A DNA stretch of 64,000 nucleotides from Haliotis asinina (Eukaryota; Mollusca; Gastropoda; Lepetellida; Haliotidae), in contig NC_090281.1 in the NCBI RefSeq assembly GCF_037392515.1, positions 41,578,645-41,642,644 of the forward strand, read 5' to 3'. The translations under genes were made by a program, and so were the position numbers. Positions 30,421-43,027 of this stretch are shown here, one piece after another. How positions within the stretch are numbered: the stretch's first letter is position 1; each line of letters begins with the position of its first letter. The notes beneath the pieces are model-generated. The model worked only from the letters and a program-made list of their open reading frames with translations. It made no database searches and had not been told where the DNA came from.

Positions 30421-33400
30421 TTTGATAAATGTGAAGTATATAATCTGTTGATTCTGAGAAGCCTACTATCAAGTAATCATTGTGTAATTAGCAGTCATTT
30501 TGTTTTAACATTCAAGTTTCATATCTAGTATGAATTTATCATCATTATGTAAGTAACAGGTAAAGTTTTCAACAACACTTATACTATACACTTCCTTCTG
30601 ATTGTGATGTCACGCTATTTCACCACCATAATGAAGGATAAGAACAATGTGATGATAATGAATATAGACATGTTGTGACATTACAACCAGTCAGTGTAGT
30701 TAAGGATAAAACTCTAATGTCATATGGCCACTATGGAAACTGACACTTTTCAAATAGTTTTTGAACATATATGTGAAATTTAGTGTCTTAATAGGTGATT
30801 AAGAAAGTGTAGTTTACTTTTCAGTGAAAAAGTGATCCAACATCCTGTTATTGTTTAAGTTTACTCATAAGACATTATGATACTGCATCCTGCATTCAAA
30901 TGTGTTGATATATATGGCATTATTCAGTCAAATGGAACTGTATGAAGGTGGTCTACACAGTCTTACTGATGGGCACTTTGTCAAAGTGTTCCTGGTTCTC
31001 ACTTTGTTCATGTTCATGTGTATGCTGGGGGTGAAACGGTACACTCTCACCATGGTATGGAACGTCTTATGGTACACGCCTTTTTGTTTGGTCTGTTTCA
31101 GGTCGGTATATGAGATATGATCATAATGCAGAAAATTGACAAGAGCCAAACTAAACCTTATGTTGTTTCATAACATGGGAAAACTTAATCACAATTTGTG
31201 TTTTTATGAATTATTAAGAGATTCTTACAAACATGTCAAGAATTACTGTAGGTTTGGCAAATCACCAGGGATATTCATGTTTTTGTTCAAGAACACAAGT
31301 CTGTTCACGGTTTCACTGGACAGACTTGCCCTTTCATGGCTAACAACATCTCCAGCTGTTATCTTTATATATACTACAAGCAAAAAGTATTTGAACTCCC
31401 TAAAAGTTGATAGCCACATATATACTGAAGTGTGGTGAGGTCATTTACACTTATAGCAACTTTTTCTGTGCATAATGGGCACTTTGACTGAAACGTTAGA
31501 ACTTGCTGTGCTGTAACTGATTCAGCATTCGTTGAATTTGAGTGATATCAAACTGTATAAGAAACAGTCACAAACAAGGGTGCTGAAACAGACTCAGCAC
31601 CATGTTTGAGTCAAATGTCCAAACGCAGCACACTAATGCTTGTGGGAGACGTACCTCCCATTAGGTTTTTTTCATGTATCAGATTATTTTTTGCATTTGT
31701 TCTGAAGTCCAATGTATTCTACCAGTCATATTTGCCTAAACCCAGTGGGAATTTTATACCTATGACAAGTAACATATCGTCATTAATGCAATTGATGTGT
31801 TTACATAATATACACAGTTACAGAAGGTATAACATGATTGGACTGATATTTATCTTTGAAATAGCAGTAAGAAGGAACACAGGTACTGATGTCTTGCTCA
31901 CCTGTAGATCTAAGTAGACGACATTCAAGACAATTCTGAAAATGGTGGCCGTCTAGGAATGCATAGATTTGGACAACATGATTTGATTTCTAGAAAAGCT
32001 GTCACAAGGTTCTTAAAATGATGGTATGAAAATACCGAAATTTTGGTTTCCATTACAGTATGCTGAACCAAAGGTCAAATACTGCGGTTCTACTAGTTCT
32101 ACTAATACCACTGTATACCGTTTTACCCCTAGAGTATGCTGATTAAGAAGCGTATATATATATATGTGTAGCATCTACTACTAACCAGACATTGATTATT
32201 GTGAGGTACATAAGGGGCAAACAGCTCCCCATGTACAAGTCTGCATTACTAATACAACATTGGACTGTGCATGTCTTAAAACATCCCTTACATGAACAGC
32301 AACTGTGATCATAAGGGATCTAATTTGTCTGGTTGTGCAAGCTCAATGGCAAGCGCTCAAATGATCACAAAGATTTTCTGCTTGGGATGTGAACAGCTTA
32401 TGTGCTTTTTCTTCGTAAGATTACTGTATGTGCTTGCTGCCATGCATCAGTTGATACTAGAATGTGCACATATGCATGCCCTGTTGAACAAGTCAGTGCA
32501 AGACACTGTAGTTTACTGACACTGTTGCTGCTTGGTGTCTGTGCAGCCAGGGACAAATATGAAACAAAGCATGTCAACTCAAGCAGAGTACATAGTTATG
32601 AATATGTAAGTGATCCAGATTTACATGTTGAGCAGGTAAGTCAGCATGGACACAAGGTAAGTCTGGCAAGGTCAATACATGACATACATGGAACAAGGAG
32701 ACTATCTAAGACAAGCCTTTTGGACCACCCAGATATATTCCGTTGACCTGCGGTTGTATTTGAAGATAATTGTGATTAGTGGACATGCTGCCTGTACAGA
32801 TAATGTGTTGTGAAGTGAAGTAGTGGATTCCTTCTGTTAATACCAAGTTTTTCATTGTTGTCCATATTGTGATCAAAATACACTAGGTTTGGAATGGCAA
32901 GAGGGTGTGACGCTCTTCACATCAGTTCACTTCTATGAAAAACATTCGCTATCACTAGAATATGATATCATAAGAAAATGTTTTGTGTTCTATGATTGGT
33001 GTACATTTTCTGCTCTCATAGCTGAAAGCATGACAAAAGTTACTTTTGTACTTATTTGGACAAGAAAAAGAGATATTTTCCAGCATATATGAAGTTAAAG
33101 TTAAGCTGTCTGTCTGGGTATTACTGTGTTAAAATACAACGGAAGCAGCAAGACCTTCTCAGCCATATGCTCGTAACACTTTCCTATTTGTATATTGACT
33201 CTTAGAAGTGTGGACACAAGGGTGTACTAGTTGTCTAGGAGACTGCAATTCACGGAGCAGAGTTACATACTTTGGGCATGTTAGAAAAGCCATGATTGTG
33301 AATTTGAATCCTGGTTTGGCATGATTTGTTTCACTGTAATAGAAATACACATGCACCATGGAAAATCACTTTGAAAAGATTCTTGTTCAGGTGAGCTACA

Positions 33401-34295
33401 GAGCCTTTTGTCTCAACCTTTTGCTCACCTGACACAGAAGTTCATGTGTCATGTTCATCTGTAATTCAGTATGTTTGGTTGTAAGTTTGAACCTGCTCTG
33501 AAACTGCCAGAACTCAGTGGTTGAAATGTTCAGTCAGTATGTCTCTTAAATCTGCTCACAGAATATTAATCACATTCACCATGGCAACCTTGCTAATGGT
33601 ATCAATTTGGTCATCAATTACATGTGTGTTGCAGTGACATTCAAATTTTGATGTTCATAGTTTTCCTTCCTCCCCTAAAGATTAATTTAGGATTAGAGTT
33701 GACATGTTTTAGTCTTAACATTTTCCCCAAGTTTGACCTTGATCATGTTGAAGTATCTTATGTAACTCTCATGTTTAGATAGTGTAAGAGAGACTTCTGG
33801 TCAGACAAGTACTCATGAAGCAATATGTGATTCACTGACCAAGCAGATGGTTTGTCTGTTTTGTAGAAATGTGTCACTGTGTGTATGTGTTGTTGGTAAC
33901 ACTTAAGGACTTTATCCAGCTAATGCTACAACTTTTCCTGAAAGTATATCATTTGAGGTAATGAGATTTTTGTGTGTGGACACTGACACTATTTAGGATT
34001 GTCCAGGAAACCAGATGTAATTGTTTATCAGAGCTCTGAAGTGGTCATCGCTGCTGCACATGTGATTTGATACTAAAGTGTTTATGTTTTGTTTTTTCAA
34101 TTTTTAAGTTTGACATTTACAAGTTCCATAGTGGTTCTCTTTGACACTACAGCATACTCAAAATACTCACTCCTCAATGAAGATTGCTTTTCAGTTACCT
34201 AACAATTGTCAGTTCTTGCATGTTTCTGATTATTTTATTTCATATATCATTCAGCCTTTGAGACCATGTATGACTCTCTGTTTTGTATCTTGTAG
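30421..34295 (+). other. NR5 last intron, remainder, unassigned
   Basis: A 3.9-kb stretch without a recognised gene. Short open frames here have no domains. A small inverted repeat TCAGGTGAGC / GCTCACCTGA lies at 33387-33432. The intron ends with TTTTGTATCTTGTAG. Confidence 0.6.
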
Positions 34296-34543
34296 ATGTG
34301 TCAGGATTGGAAAACCGTCACTATGTCGAGCAGAGCCAGGAAAAAGTAAATGCTGCACTTCTTGAATATTGCCTTAATTTCTACCCAGAAATGAAGGACA
34401 AATTTGGTCAAGTACTTTTGCGACTGCCTGAAATCCGTCTCATTAGTATTCAAGGAGAGGAATTTCTCTACTATAAACATCTGAGTGGAGAAGTGCCTGA
34501 CCAAACCTTGCTCCTGGAGATGCTTCACTCAAAGAAGAAATAG
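34296..34543 (+). CDS. NR5-family nuclear receptor, last coding exon with AF-2 helix and stop
   Basis: The acceptor TATCTTGTAG is followed by ATGTGTCAGG; joined in phase 1 to the previous exon the first codon is GAT (Asp). The exon reads [20 protein letters not shown], then [40 protein letters not shown] and MLHSKKK before TAG at 34541-34543. LPEIR.IS...E.LYYKHL.G..P...LL.EMLH is the NR5 C-terminal pattern; LLLEML is the AF-2 activation helix that recruits coactivators. No lesion is present in any of the three exons, so the gene appears intact. Confidence 0.95.
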
Positions 34544-36330
34544 CAGCTGGTTGTGAGGAAAGAGACAGATATCGTGTAGCATGTGTGTGTGATCAGTGCA
34601 TCAGTCATCAGCTGAGAGACACTACAGCAAGCTAGCTCTGTACATGACATGTATATAAACTGGGAAGTAGGCAGACTGCCATCAACTCTACATAAACAGG
34701 GCAGACTGGATGAAGAGCCTGAGACATAGCAGCTTTTTGTTGATGCTTATATCATAGCCAGGAAAACTCATTGATGTATACAATAATTAGTGCTACAAGT
34801 ATGACAGACTTGAGCAGAAGGGGCGAGCAGACAATCATTGTTGCTTCACAATTATAGAGGTGTGCTTACACCGTGCAAGGTAACATGTACATGTACATAT
34901 CTCAGACGACAACATACTTATGATGACGTAGTGTGCATCTCTCCATCACAGCAAATCTTGTAGTTATGTTTTGTTATCAGTCTTTCATTCAGAACTTGTG
35001 GTGGTGTTTCTGTGTTGTACCATCCTTGTAGTACAAGTAAAGACAGATTGTAGTGTTCCATTTATAATGCTTACTTGGCTGTTTTCAGTAATGATTATGA
35101 ATGTTTAGTCATCTAGTCCCTCAAGCTAACTTGAAACAAAAACATTTTCAACTGAAACCACTGTGACCTGGAACATTACTCAATATTTTACCCCAGAATC
35201 AGATCACAAGTCATTTTCTTACATAGGAGAGTTGTTTATTTTTTGTCTTGAGTCTGCCATTGAAACACATGGTGATGTGATGTGGTGAATGTTAGTTTGA
35301 TTGATGTTTACCAGCTGCAGCATGTGATGGTCTACGCATATTGAGATCAGCACAAAGTATTAGGTTAAGAAGAATGAATAGTGACATGAAGCATATCAAA
35401 ATACTCAAGTTACAACCAAATGCTGAAGCATGTGACTGCACTTTGACCTTCCACTGTACACTAGTGATGAACTAGTAGTGCAGGGAGAGTGAGTGGTGAA
35501 TGTCACCACCATTCTGCACCATGTCATGGTTCAAACATATTTGCTTTGTTTTGCCCCTCAGGATATGAAGCAGGTTTGCAGATACTTTAGTGTTGTTAGT
35601 GTTCTGCGGCTATGAAGATTACTGTAGCACACCTCTGGAAGACATGGAGTCACAGGTCCACCATGACCCACTTGTGGCATGTGTGCAGCTTGCTGATGGC
35701 AAGTGGAAGTCATACGCCAAAATAAACAAGGCAGCTAAACTTTGCGTCTTTGGCAGTGGACAATGTTTAGGTAGTTACACACACTTCACATGTCCTTGTC
35801 TTATCAGAGTATTGTGGCCAAGTGTGTGAAACCTTGCTACTGGCTACTGTACTTCTATTGCCCAATTCAGTAGGACTCCATAGCTGAACACAAGACTACT
35901 ACAGCTTTGCTGTAGAAGGTCAAACAGAAATCTCTCAGATACCAATGTATAATAAGGTATAGTTATACAGACATTTCAACAAATCCGTTTGTAATATGTG
36001 GCCTTGGTGTATGTACTCTGAAGAATGATACAGTCATGCTTTCTATGAGCCATCAACTAAGGAGTATTGTGTTGGAGCATAGAGACACCCCCCATTTCCA
36101 CCTCTGACATCAGGAACCTACAAGTGCATTGCCCAACAAGTGCTCTTATTCACATTTATTGTAACTTGGGACTTTACAAACCCTTTCATCCAATGCATGT
36201 GCCTGCTTAACGGACAGATGTGTTATTCTTTGGATGTTTCTAGATTGTTTTTCACTTCCTATATGAAGTAATGTATGTGTAGCCAGAAAACACTGTCCAT
36301 CTAATCTTAAAGAATAAACACATCTTCATT
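34544..36330 (+). other. Probable NR5 3' UTR
   Basis: Sequence after the stop has no further splice-linked coding. A polyadenylation signal AATAAA lies in AAAGAATAAACACATC near 36312-36318; AATAAA also occurs near 38002 and 38533. Which one is used cannot be told from sequence. Confidence 0.4.
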
Positions 36331-39040
36331 CTTTATAGGAGAAAGAGAGTGGTCATTGTGAACAGCTGTTGTTATGGATAGTCTAATACTGATTGTGCAT
36401 CTTGAACATGGGTCAATACAGGAGTCATACCAGGACAGTTTATCTGAGATTCAGGTAGATGCATACTGGAATGCTTGTTATTTTAGGGGGCTGGCATTTG
36501 CTGAACAAATGAGTGTTTGTACATTCATTTCTTTTCACAAATGGCTTTGCCCTTGATGGAGAAGAGTGGGAAGATCTGCTCCATTCATGTGAATATGCTA
36601 ACCACACTAGCTTTGTATATTTGTATTAAAGCTGGCTTTTGTATATATAGTGTGAAAGCTTGTTGGCAACTTGTTAATGTATTGCTATACACATTGGCCT
36701 CAATGGTTATTTCCTGGTAATCAACAGCTTGCAGTGAATGTGATATCTCTATTGACATCAATTCTTGAGAATTATATTTTATCTCTGTTATGTGAAAACA
36801 GCTTCAAAAGTACTGCTTTGATTTTATATTCTTGTGTTATTGTCATGTTATATTGAGTGATTATAAATTGTTAAAGAGTTCTTGTATTTGGAATACCATG
36901 TAGCCAGAGAATGGTTGAGCACTGTGTTAAAATGAGGAAATAATCATTGAGAATGGCCTACCTTGTTGCATGTCGATCTCTCTTACTCTGGCAGGAATTT
37001 CTACATCATTGCAGCACATGTGCTGTTGTATGGTGCATCAGATTTGAATATATATAAATATATATATTATATATATGGTCTTTGTAATCAAAATGTGAAT
37101 ATTGTATTTCCCTATGGCCATGCAACATGTCAGCATGGTATTCTGGAAGCTGTATCATGTTGGTGAGTGTTGCACACGCTCGTTTCTTCCTCCACCTCCA
37201 GCAGGGGAAAGGCTGCATTGGGTGACATGACACACAATGCTGTCACCTGGCTGGTGCCAGCTGCCACAACACTCCAGGCTTGTCACAAAGTACTACCAGT
37301 CAGGGACATATCTTGCCAGTTGATCAGTGCAAATACTGAAGCTAAAAGCTGAGAAGTGACATTCATCATAAAGACTTTGATATGTAACCAGTTTCCAGAA
37401 ATTCTTGATGGTTGCCTTCAGTGGCATCATACTAGCTTATGGTTTCACACTTGGACATTATTGGGGTTAAGTACTAAATACCATTCCTGAGGTGCTTGGA
37501 TTCATCTGCTGATTACACATGCAGGTTGAGGGGATATAGCTGATGATGTAAGCAGGGACAGGGATGGAAGAGATACGAATGCAGAATGTGTTCTTGGAAA
37601 CCTAGAACCAATGTTGGTTGCCATCACAATGTGTTGGTTATGTCAGAGTTGTTTTTCAGATTGGTCATGTTGATTCTTTTGAGTGAAAGACACACTGACA
37701 CATGTTCACAATTCTGTACTGGAGCATCAACAAGAGATTGTATAGAAGACACGCTGGACAGGATTATAGTTAAAATAAAGACAGTTATTTTCCCAGGTAG
37801 TACAGTGTCTTATAGGGTAATGTGGACATCTGATAGGGAAGAGTCTGGGGTTATGTATATACTGTAATCTCTTTCAGTCACTCATGTTCTTTGTTGTCAC
37901 ATGGAAACCTGTGTATCACTTCTCAGCTTTAAATGTACTGTAATGAATTTGTGCTGACATGTGAAATTCCACGTGAACTGTGATAATGGAGATGTCGTGA
38001 AAAATAAACTGGCCAATCAAAGCTAATCAGTTGTTTGTTGTTCACTTGAACACACTCTATCACACACAGATACTGTACTTTCATCAAACATCAGCTAGCC
38101 ATGACATCTCTATAAGGGATATAATTGTCAACATTAAATCATGTATAATCTACTTTGAACTAGCAGACAAGGTATGGTTGGCATACTTGAGTAGGACCAA
38201 CCATGACAATGAATGTCAATGTGCCTACATCCAGGAGACGATTGTCTGAGCAATCATCCATTCCAATATCCAGATGATACTTCTGCCTTTCTTTTTAAGT
38301 GATCATTGTTATATTTTGATGATGTAGAGATGCACTTGTGTTTGTACTACAGAGTAATACATCAGGAAGGAAGCAGTCCTGTGTTTCCTCACTTAATGAT
38401 ATCTCTGATCTTTGCATTATAGTTACTTTGGTCATATCTTCTCAGCATACCCATGTTAGATTATTTTATCAGCTTGCCTTGGTCTCCCAACAAGCATTTT
38501 CTTATTGTTTCTCTTTACGTATCTTCTGCATAAATAAATCTAATTGAAATATTTAATATTTTTCTGAAGCCATTTTTCCTGGATTTTATGTATTATTATG
38601 AGGTTGTTCAAGTTTCTACAAGTTTCTACAAGTGACTCAATATGGACGACAAGATAGGACTTTTAGAGTTTGGCTGTCCACTATTGTCATTCAGTGATCT
38701 CATAAAAGGATGTTTACCAGTTCATCTGTATGAGTTTTGTGTGTCTGTGCTTTAAAGGTATTTGTAAATAATTTGACTATTTTTTCATGAGATTACATAA
38801 GGTCTTGAACTCTTCATTCGTTTATTAATGCTTGTCCCTGTTCTTAGGGGATGTTTGTATCCTGTACGTTTATGATAGAGAATCTCTCTTCTTAGACATA
38901 TTTTCATTTATCTTTTACCTGAAATAAGCAAATTCTGTTTAGGTGGGATAGTGTTACTTGTACTTTAAGAATGCTAGTTCAGAGTATAAGGGGCAACTAT
39001 CATAAAGATCTAAGAAAAATGTGGAAATGCTTTTGATCAC
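36331..39040. other. Unassigned stretch downstream of the NR5 gene
   Basis: No gene recognised. It includes an AT dinucleotide-rich patch at 37046-37078. Numerous short open frames without domains are taken as chance. Confidence 0.4.
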
Positions 39041-39044
39041 TAGA

Positions 39045-39130
39045 CTGTCAGGCCTAGACTCGATTATTTTCATACCGCCATCATATGGCTGGAATATTGT
39101 GAAGTGCAGCGTAAAACTAAACTCACCCGT
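39045..39130 (+). mobile_element. SINE fragment (3' end of the ACTCACTC family)
   Basis: CTAGACTCGATTATTTTCAT, CCGCCATCATATGGCTGGAA and GCGTAAAACTAAACTCAC match the last third of the family repeat. Confidence 0.75.
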
Positions 39131-39919
39131 TACCACTGACATATAAAAATAAATTTAAATCAAGCTTGAAACGTTTTAACGATTTACATAAACAGATTTG
39201 AAGCAAGCATCACTTTATACAGCGTACCTCAGTTCCTTATAGAACGAAGTGTGTCAAAATTCTTCATGTCCATGTAGGTTTGCCAAAACTGAATCGATTT
39301 CAGTGTATCAGTTATTCACAGGGCAAAGACGCATCATCACATGTTGGTGATTGTCACTTCAGTTAGAAAGAACATGATCGCATGTTCACACTGAAGGCTA
39401 GAGCTACTTGAATCTTCTTTGACATATAAGTGAGCTGATATTTGAAAGTTAAAGCAATTCCTCCTGTATACTTGTTGAGATTCGTCAGATGTAAATGTGA
39501 AACAAATAACGGCGGTTCCCTGGTCTGTATACAACCAGGACAGGTAACAGACGCTTGTTTCCATGTCAGCTTGGCATTTGCCACATAATACAAACTGTTG
39601 TCTTCATGTCAAACCAGTCACCATGGTTAGTATGACATAACGATATCTTTTTATAACAACTTTTCTCCTCTTTTAGAGATGCGGACGTTGATGAGACGGT
39701 TAGGTAGTTTGGGTAACTATAGGGGGTGGAGTCATTTCGCCAGACCAACCGCCCCTCGAACCACGGAGGACTGACCATATCGAAGAGTGTGGGGCCATGT
39801 ACTCTTTTTCATCCTTCTTGAAACACATTGATGTATGTTGATGTTATAGTATCTTTAAAAGATTAAATGCTACAATGTATTCTACTTTGCTTAGGCATTA
39901 TTAGTTCAGTGGAAGGGCT
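39131..39919. other. Unassigned stretch
   Basis: No gene is supported. The open frames at 39337-39778 on the minus strand have no recognised family. Confidence 0.35.
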
Positions 39920-40050
39920 TTACTTCCATTTCTTGTAAATGATGATAAGATTGAAACTCCCGACCCCGAGGACAGCCACTGCACAGATGGTAACGACAGT
40001 GGCGATTACAGCGACACCATCTGCATGTATATCTGTTACGTCATCTAAGT
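39920..40050 (-). CDS. Candidate terminal exon of a membrane protein (transmembrane anchor)
   Basis: On the minus strand, after the acceptor-like TTCTCACTTAG near 40050, the frame reads DVTDIHADGVAVIATVVTIC and AVAVLGVGSFNLIIIYKKWK, then TAA at 39920-39922. This is one strongly hydrophobic helix followed by a short basic tail, as in the last exon of a type I membrane protein. No upstream exon with a recognisable domain was found within a few kilobases (the frame at 40555-40932 is Ser/Thr-rich but unassigned). It is a suggestion only. Confidence 0.3.
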
Positions 40051-40159
40051 GAGAATTTAGACCTTCGTGCTTGACAATGGCAATGTCATGCAGGGGGATG
40101 TGGAGGGGCGGGGGTTGGGGGGTGATTTTAATCTCTAAAACATGGAAGACACAGGGCAT

Positions 40160-41596
40160 TGCACAAGAGTGTCAGGAATAGTACCTGCACGCACGCGCGC
40201 ACGCACACACATTGTTTATTCTCATAATGTCAACGTTATATTGAACAGTTTGGTGAATCTCGGTACACAGTTTAATTGCTAACAACCTGAGCCCATGCTT
40301 TACTTTGCTATCTTCGGGTCACTCATCATCCAGCTGACTGTATCTCAGTTTATCGTAGTTTCAACTGCCATTAGATAGAGTCCACATAATAAGTCCACTG
40401 GTTTGCTCCACCAGCATTCTGTTTAAGGTCCAACTCAGCAAAGCATTTCGCTTATTTGTATAGTATTATTGCGGGTATGGTATAATCAGCTTTCTGATGT
40501 AGGATATTGCAATACTTCGCAAAGGTTTCGGTAAAGATTAATGGAAACCCTTATCTATGAAGCGTTAGACGAAACGACGTAGTAAATGTTAAAACATTTA
40601 CAGACATTCATGTATATTGCCAAAACCACCATATATAGTGAATGACCACTCATGACATGTATTTTGTCATCAACGTGACTACTGAACAGAACTACAGGCC
40701 ACCAAGTCATGTGGTATCTCCTGTGTACGTTGAAGCTTGAACTTTCGTGTGTAGTAACAAGTGGAAGTGATTGAACAACCGATGTACTCCATGAGGTGCT
40801 ATACTGTGATGTCATCATAGAACTGATATACCCATTATGGGCTGATATCCCAAACTGCACGTCAGTACTCATCCGGTCAGTACTTAGCAGTGGACAGATA
40901 TCAGTCTGTTTGACAGATCCGGGAATCTGCATCTGAGTCCTTTCACTATTCCCTGAATCTAATTTCTGTGTTACAGACAGCTGATTGGTTCAAGCTTTAC
41001 TTAGCACTCTTTTCGTGGCTTGTAGGCGTTAGTTGGGCAGATGTCACTTATATGGGTTTCTACACTTCCGTAAGATTCACAACTACCGTACCTGCCATTG
41101 GGCACGCTAGGCATGTGCCTACACTTACTCTTTTCGGCATTTTTTGTTTTGTACATGTATGTTTACATGGGTTTATTTTTTCAAAAGTAGTCTCCCTTTC
41201 TATGCTTCTTTGATCCCAACATGGTGTTTAGCACTTCATAATACAGTCTTGTCATTTGTTCAAATTATGTTTTTTAAAGTAATCAGGAGCTTGCATTCCC
41301 GCATTCAGTATGTATCCACAATACTACATGCAACAGTTGCCTTCAGTTGATATAACTAGTACTAGTCGACAGATTTTTCTATATACATATACCCAAAAGT
41401 ATTTTGTCATTGCTTAAATATGTTTTTGATACATCTGTCAATCAGTTTAATTTTAGTAACCTCACTATATTACTGTAATTTTTATGATAAATATAAAATA
41501 CACCTTTTCAGGAAAATGTAACTGTCTTAAGACCAGAAAGTGCTGAAATGTTTGCCTTTGAATTCTTCCTTGCTATTCCATCTAACATAGCTATAC
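40160..41596. other. Unassigned stretch
   Basis: A CACGCACGCGCGCACGCAC run lies at 40188-40210. No gene recognised. Confidence 0.4.
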
Positions 41597-42725
41597 TGAG
41601 TCAAAAAAGGAAACTTCACATTCTTTCTTCAGGGCAGTATAAAAGAACAAGAGAGGCTAACATGGTTAAATTGTTATTATTTCATTGCTGAGATTTGTGT
41701 GGTGTACTCGATACACTGACAGTGCCACAATCAGTTCCACTAGGCTACACCGCCGTTTCAAATGATGGGCATACAGAATGTCAAGTCACAAGATTAAAAT
41801 TCGAAATTTCCCAGTTCAATATTGTGTATGGCCGCCCTGCACATTCACAACTGCCAAACACCGTCTCCTCATCTACTGCCTGATGCTTGGGAACACGTGG
41901 TTGGGGATTCTCCGCCATTGCTCTCGCAAGGCAGCGCCAAGTTCCTGCAAATTCTGAGGTTGCTTCCTAAGATCACGAAGCCTTCTCCCAAGTGCACCCC
42001 AAACGTGCTCTATTGGATTAAGGTCAGGGGACCTCGATGGTCAGTCCATGAAGTTGATTCCAGCGTTTAGAAAGAAATTTCGTGTCAACATCGTGGCCGA
42101 GCGTTATCATGTTGGAACTGTAGACCTGGGCCATTAGCCGCCATGAAAGCAACAAGTTCAGGGGTGAGCATGTGGTCGCGGTAAGCAGCAGCTGTGAGGT
42201 TCCCACGGATGACCAGAAGTCGGGAACGGTTGTTCGCACAGAAAGCACCCCACACCATGCAACTTCCGCCCCCAAATCTGTCGACTTCCTGTACAGAACA
42301 TCGGGCATACCGTTCACGACGTCGTCACCAGACTCTATGCCTGCTGTCCGCGAATCTGAGGGTAAACCTGGATTCATCGCTAAAGATGACTGGATTCCAG
42401 TCTCTCTGGGTCCATACGAGGTGATGTTGGGACCGCAGCAGACGTTGAAACGGTGTCAATACTGGCCCACAATATGGACGTCGAGAATCGAGAGTGGCAG
42501 CCCGCAACCGTTTTCGTATGGTCTATGAGGACAGTCGACCTCTAAACATCTCAGCCCTGGTTCGTGTAGCCGGCAGAAATCTCTCATGTAGGTGACGTGG
42601 CACGTGGTCTTCTGCTTGTGACGTCACACGTGGACGACCCGACCTTGGGCGATCAGAAGTGGTGCCGGTTTGTTGTAGATGACTCCGCAAGTCATACACA
42701 GTACGGCGGCTGCATCCCAATTCTC
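41597..42725 (-). pseudogene. Tc1-type transposon relic with broken transposase
   Basis: The minus-strand frames give, in order, MGCSRRTVYDLRSHLQQTGT and RPRSGRPRVTS (DNA-binding region with GRPR), then WTQRDWNPVIFSDESRFTLR (first catalytic Asp in FSDES), a frame with FQHDNARP (second Asp), and SRSPDLNPIEHVWGALGRRL (catalytic Glu in PIEH). These are the DDE blocks of Tc1/IS630 transposases. At least two frameshifts and a stop lie between them. The plus-side end near 41597 begins ACTGAGTCAAAAAAGGAAAC, like Tc1 ends; the opposite inverted repeat is not visible, so it is truncated. Confidence 0.85.
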
Positions 42726-43027
42726 ATGCGACGTCAATAACTGATCTTCCTGTTTACAACATGTCATCTGCACGTTCACGTTGCACATTTGACAATTGTA
42801 TCATTTAAAGTACCGTTGGAACTGTGATTTAAAAGTGTTATGGGGTTTTTTTAATTCTTGAGACCAATGCAAACACGTGCAAAAGAAGAAAACTTCGATG
42901 CGAAGATCACGACTGCACGTGCAAAACCTGATTTGGCACTAACGTCATTTGCACGATGAATGGATGGGTTTTGAGTGGGTTTTGCTAACGTTTTTCTGGA
43001 GTCGAAACTGAGAAATCAATAAATAAG
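42726..43027. other. Unassigned stretch
   Basis: Nothing recognised between the Tc1 relic and the LINE fragment. Confidence 0.4.

Noticed and set aside
35590..35829. Open frame downstream of the NR5 stop as a separate gene
   Set aside because: No domain, no splice support, and it lies in the probable 3' UTR.
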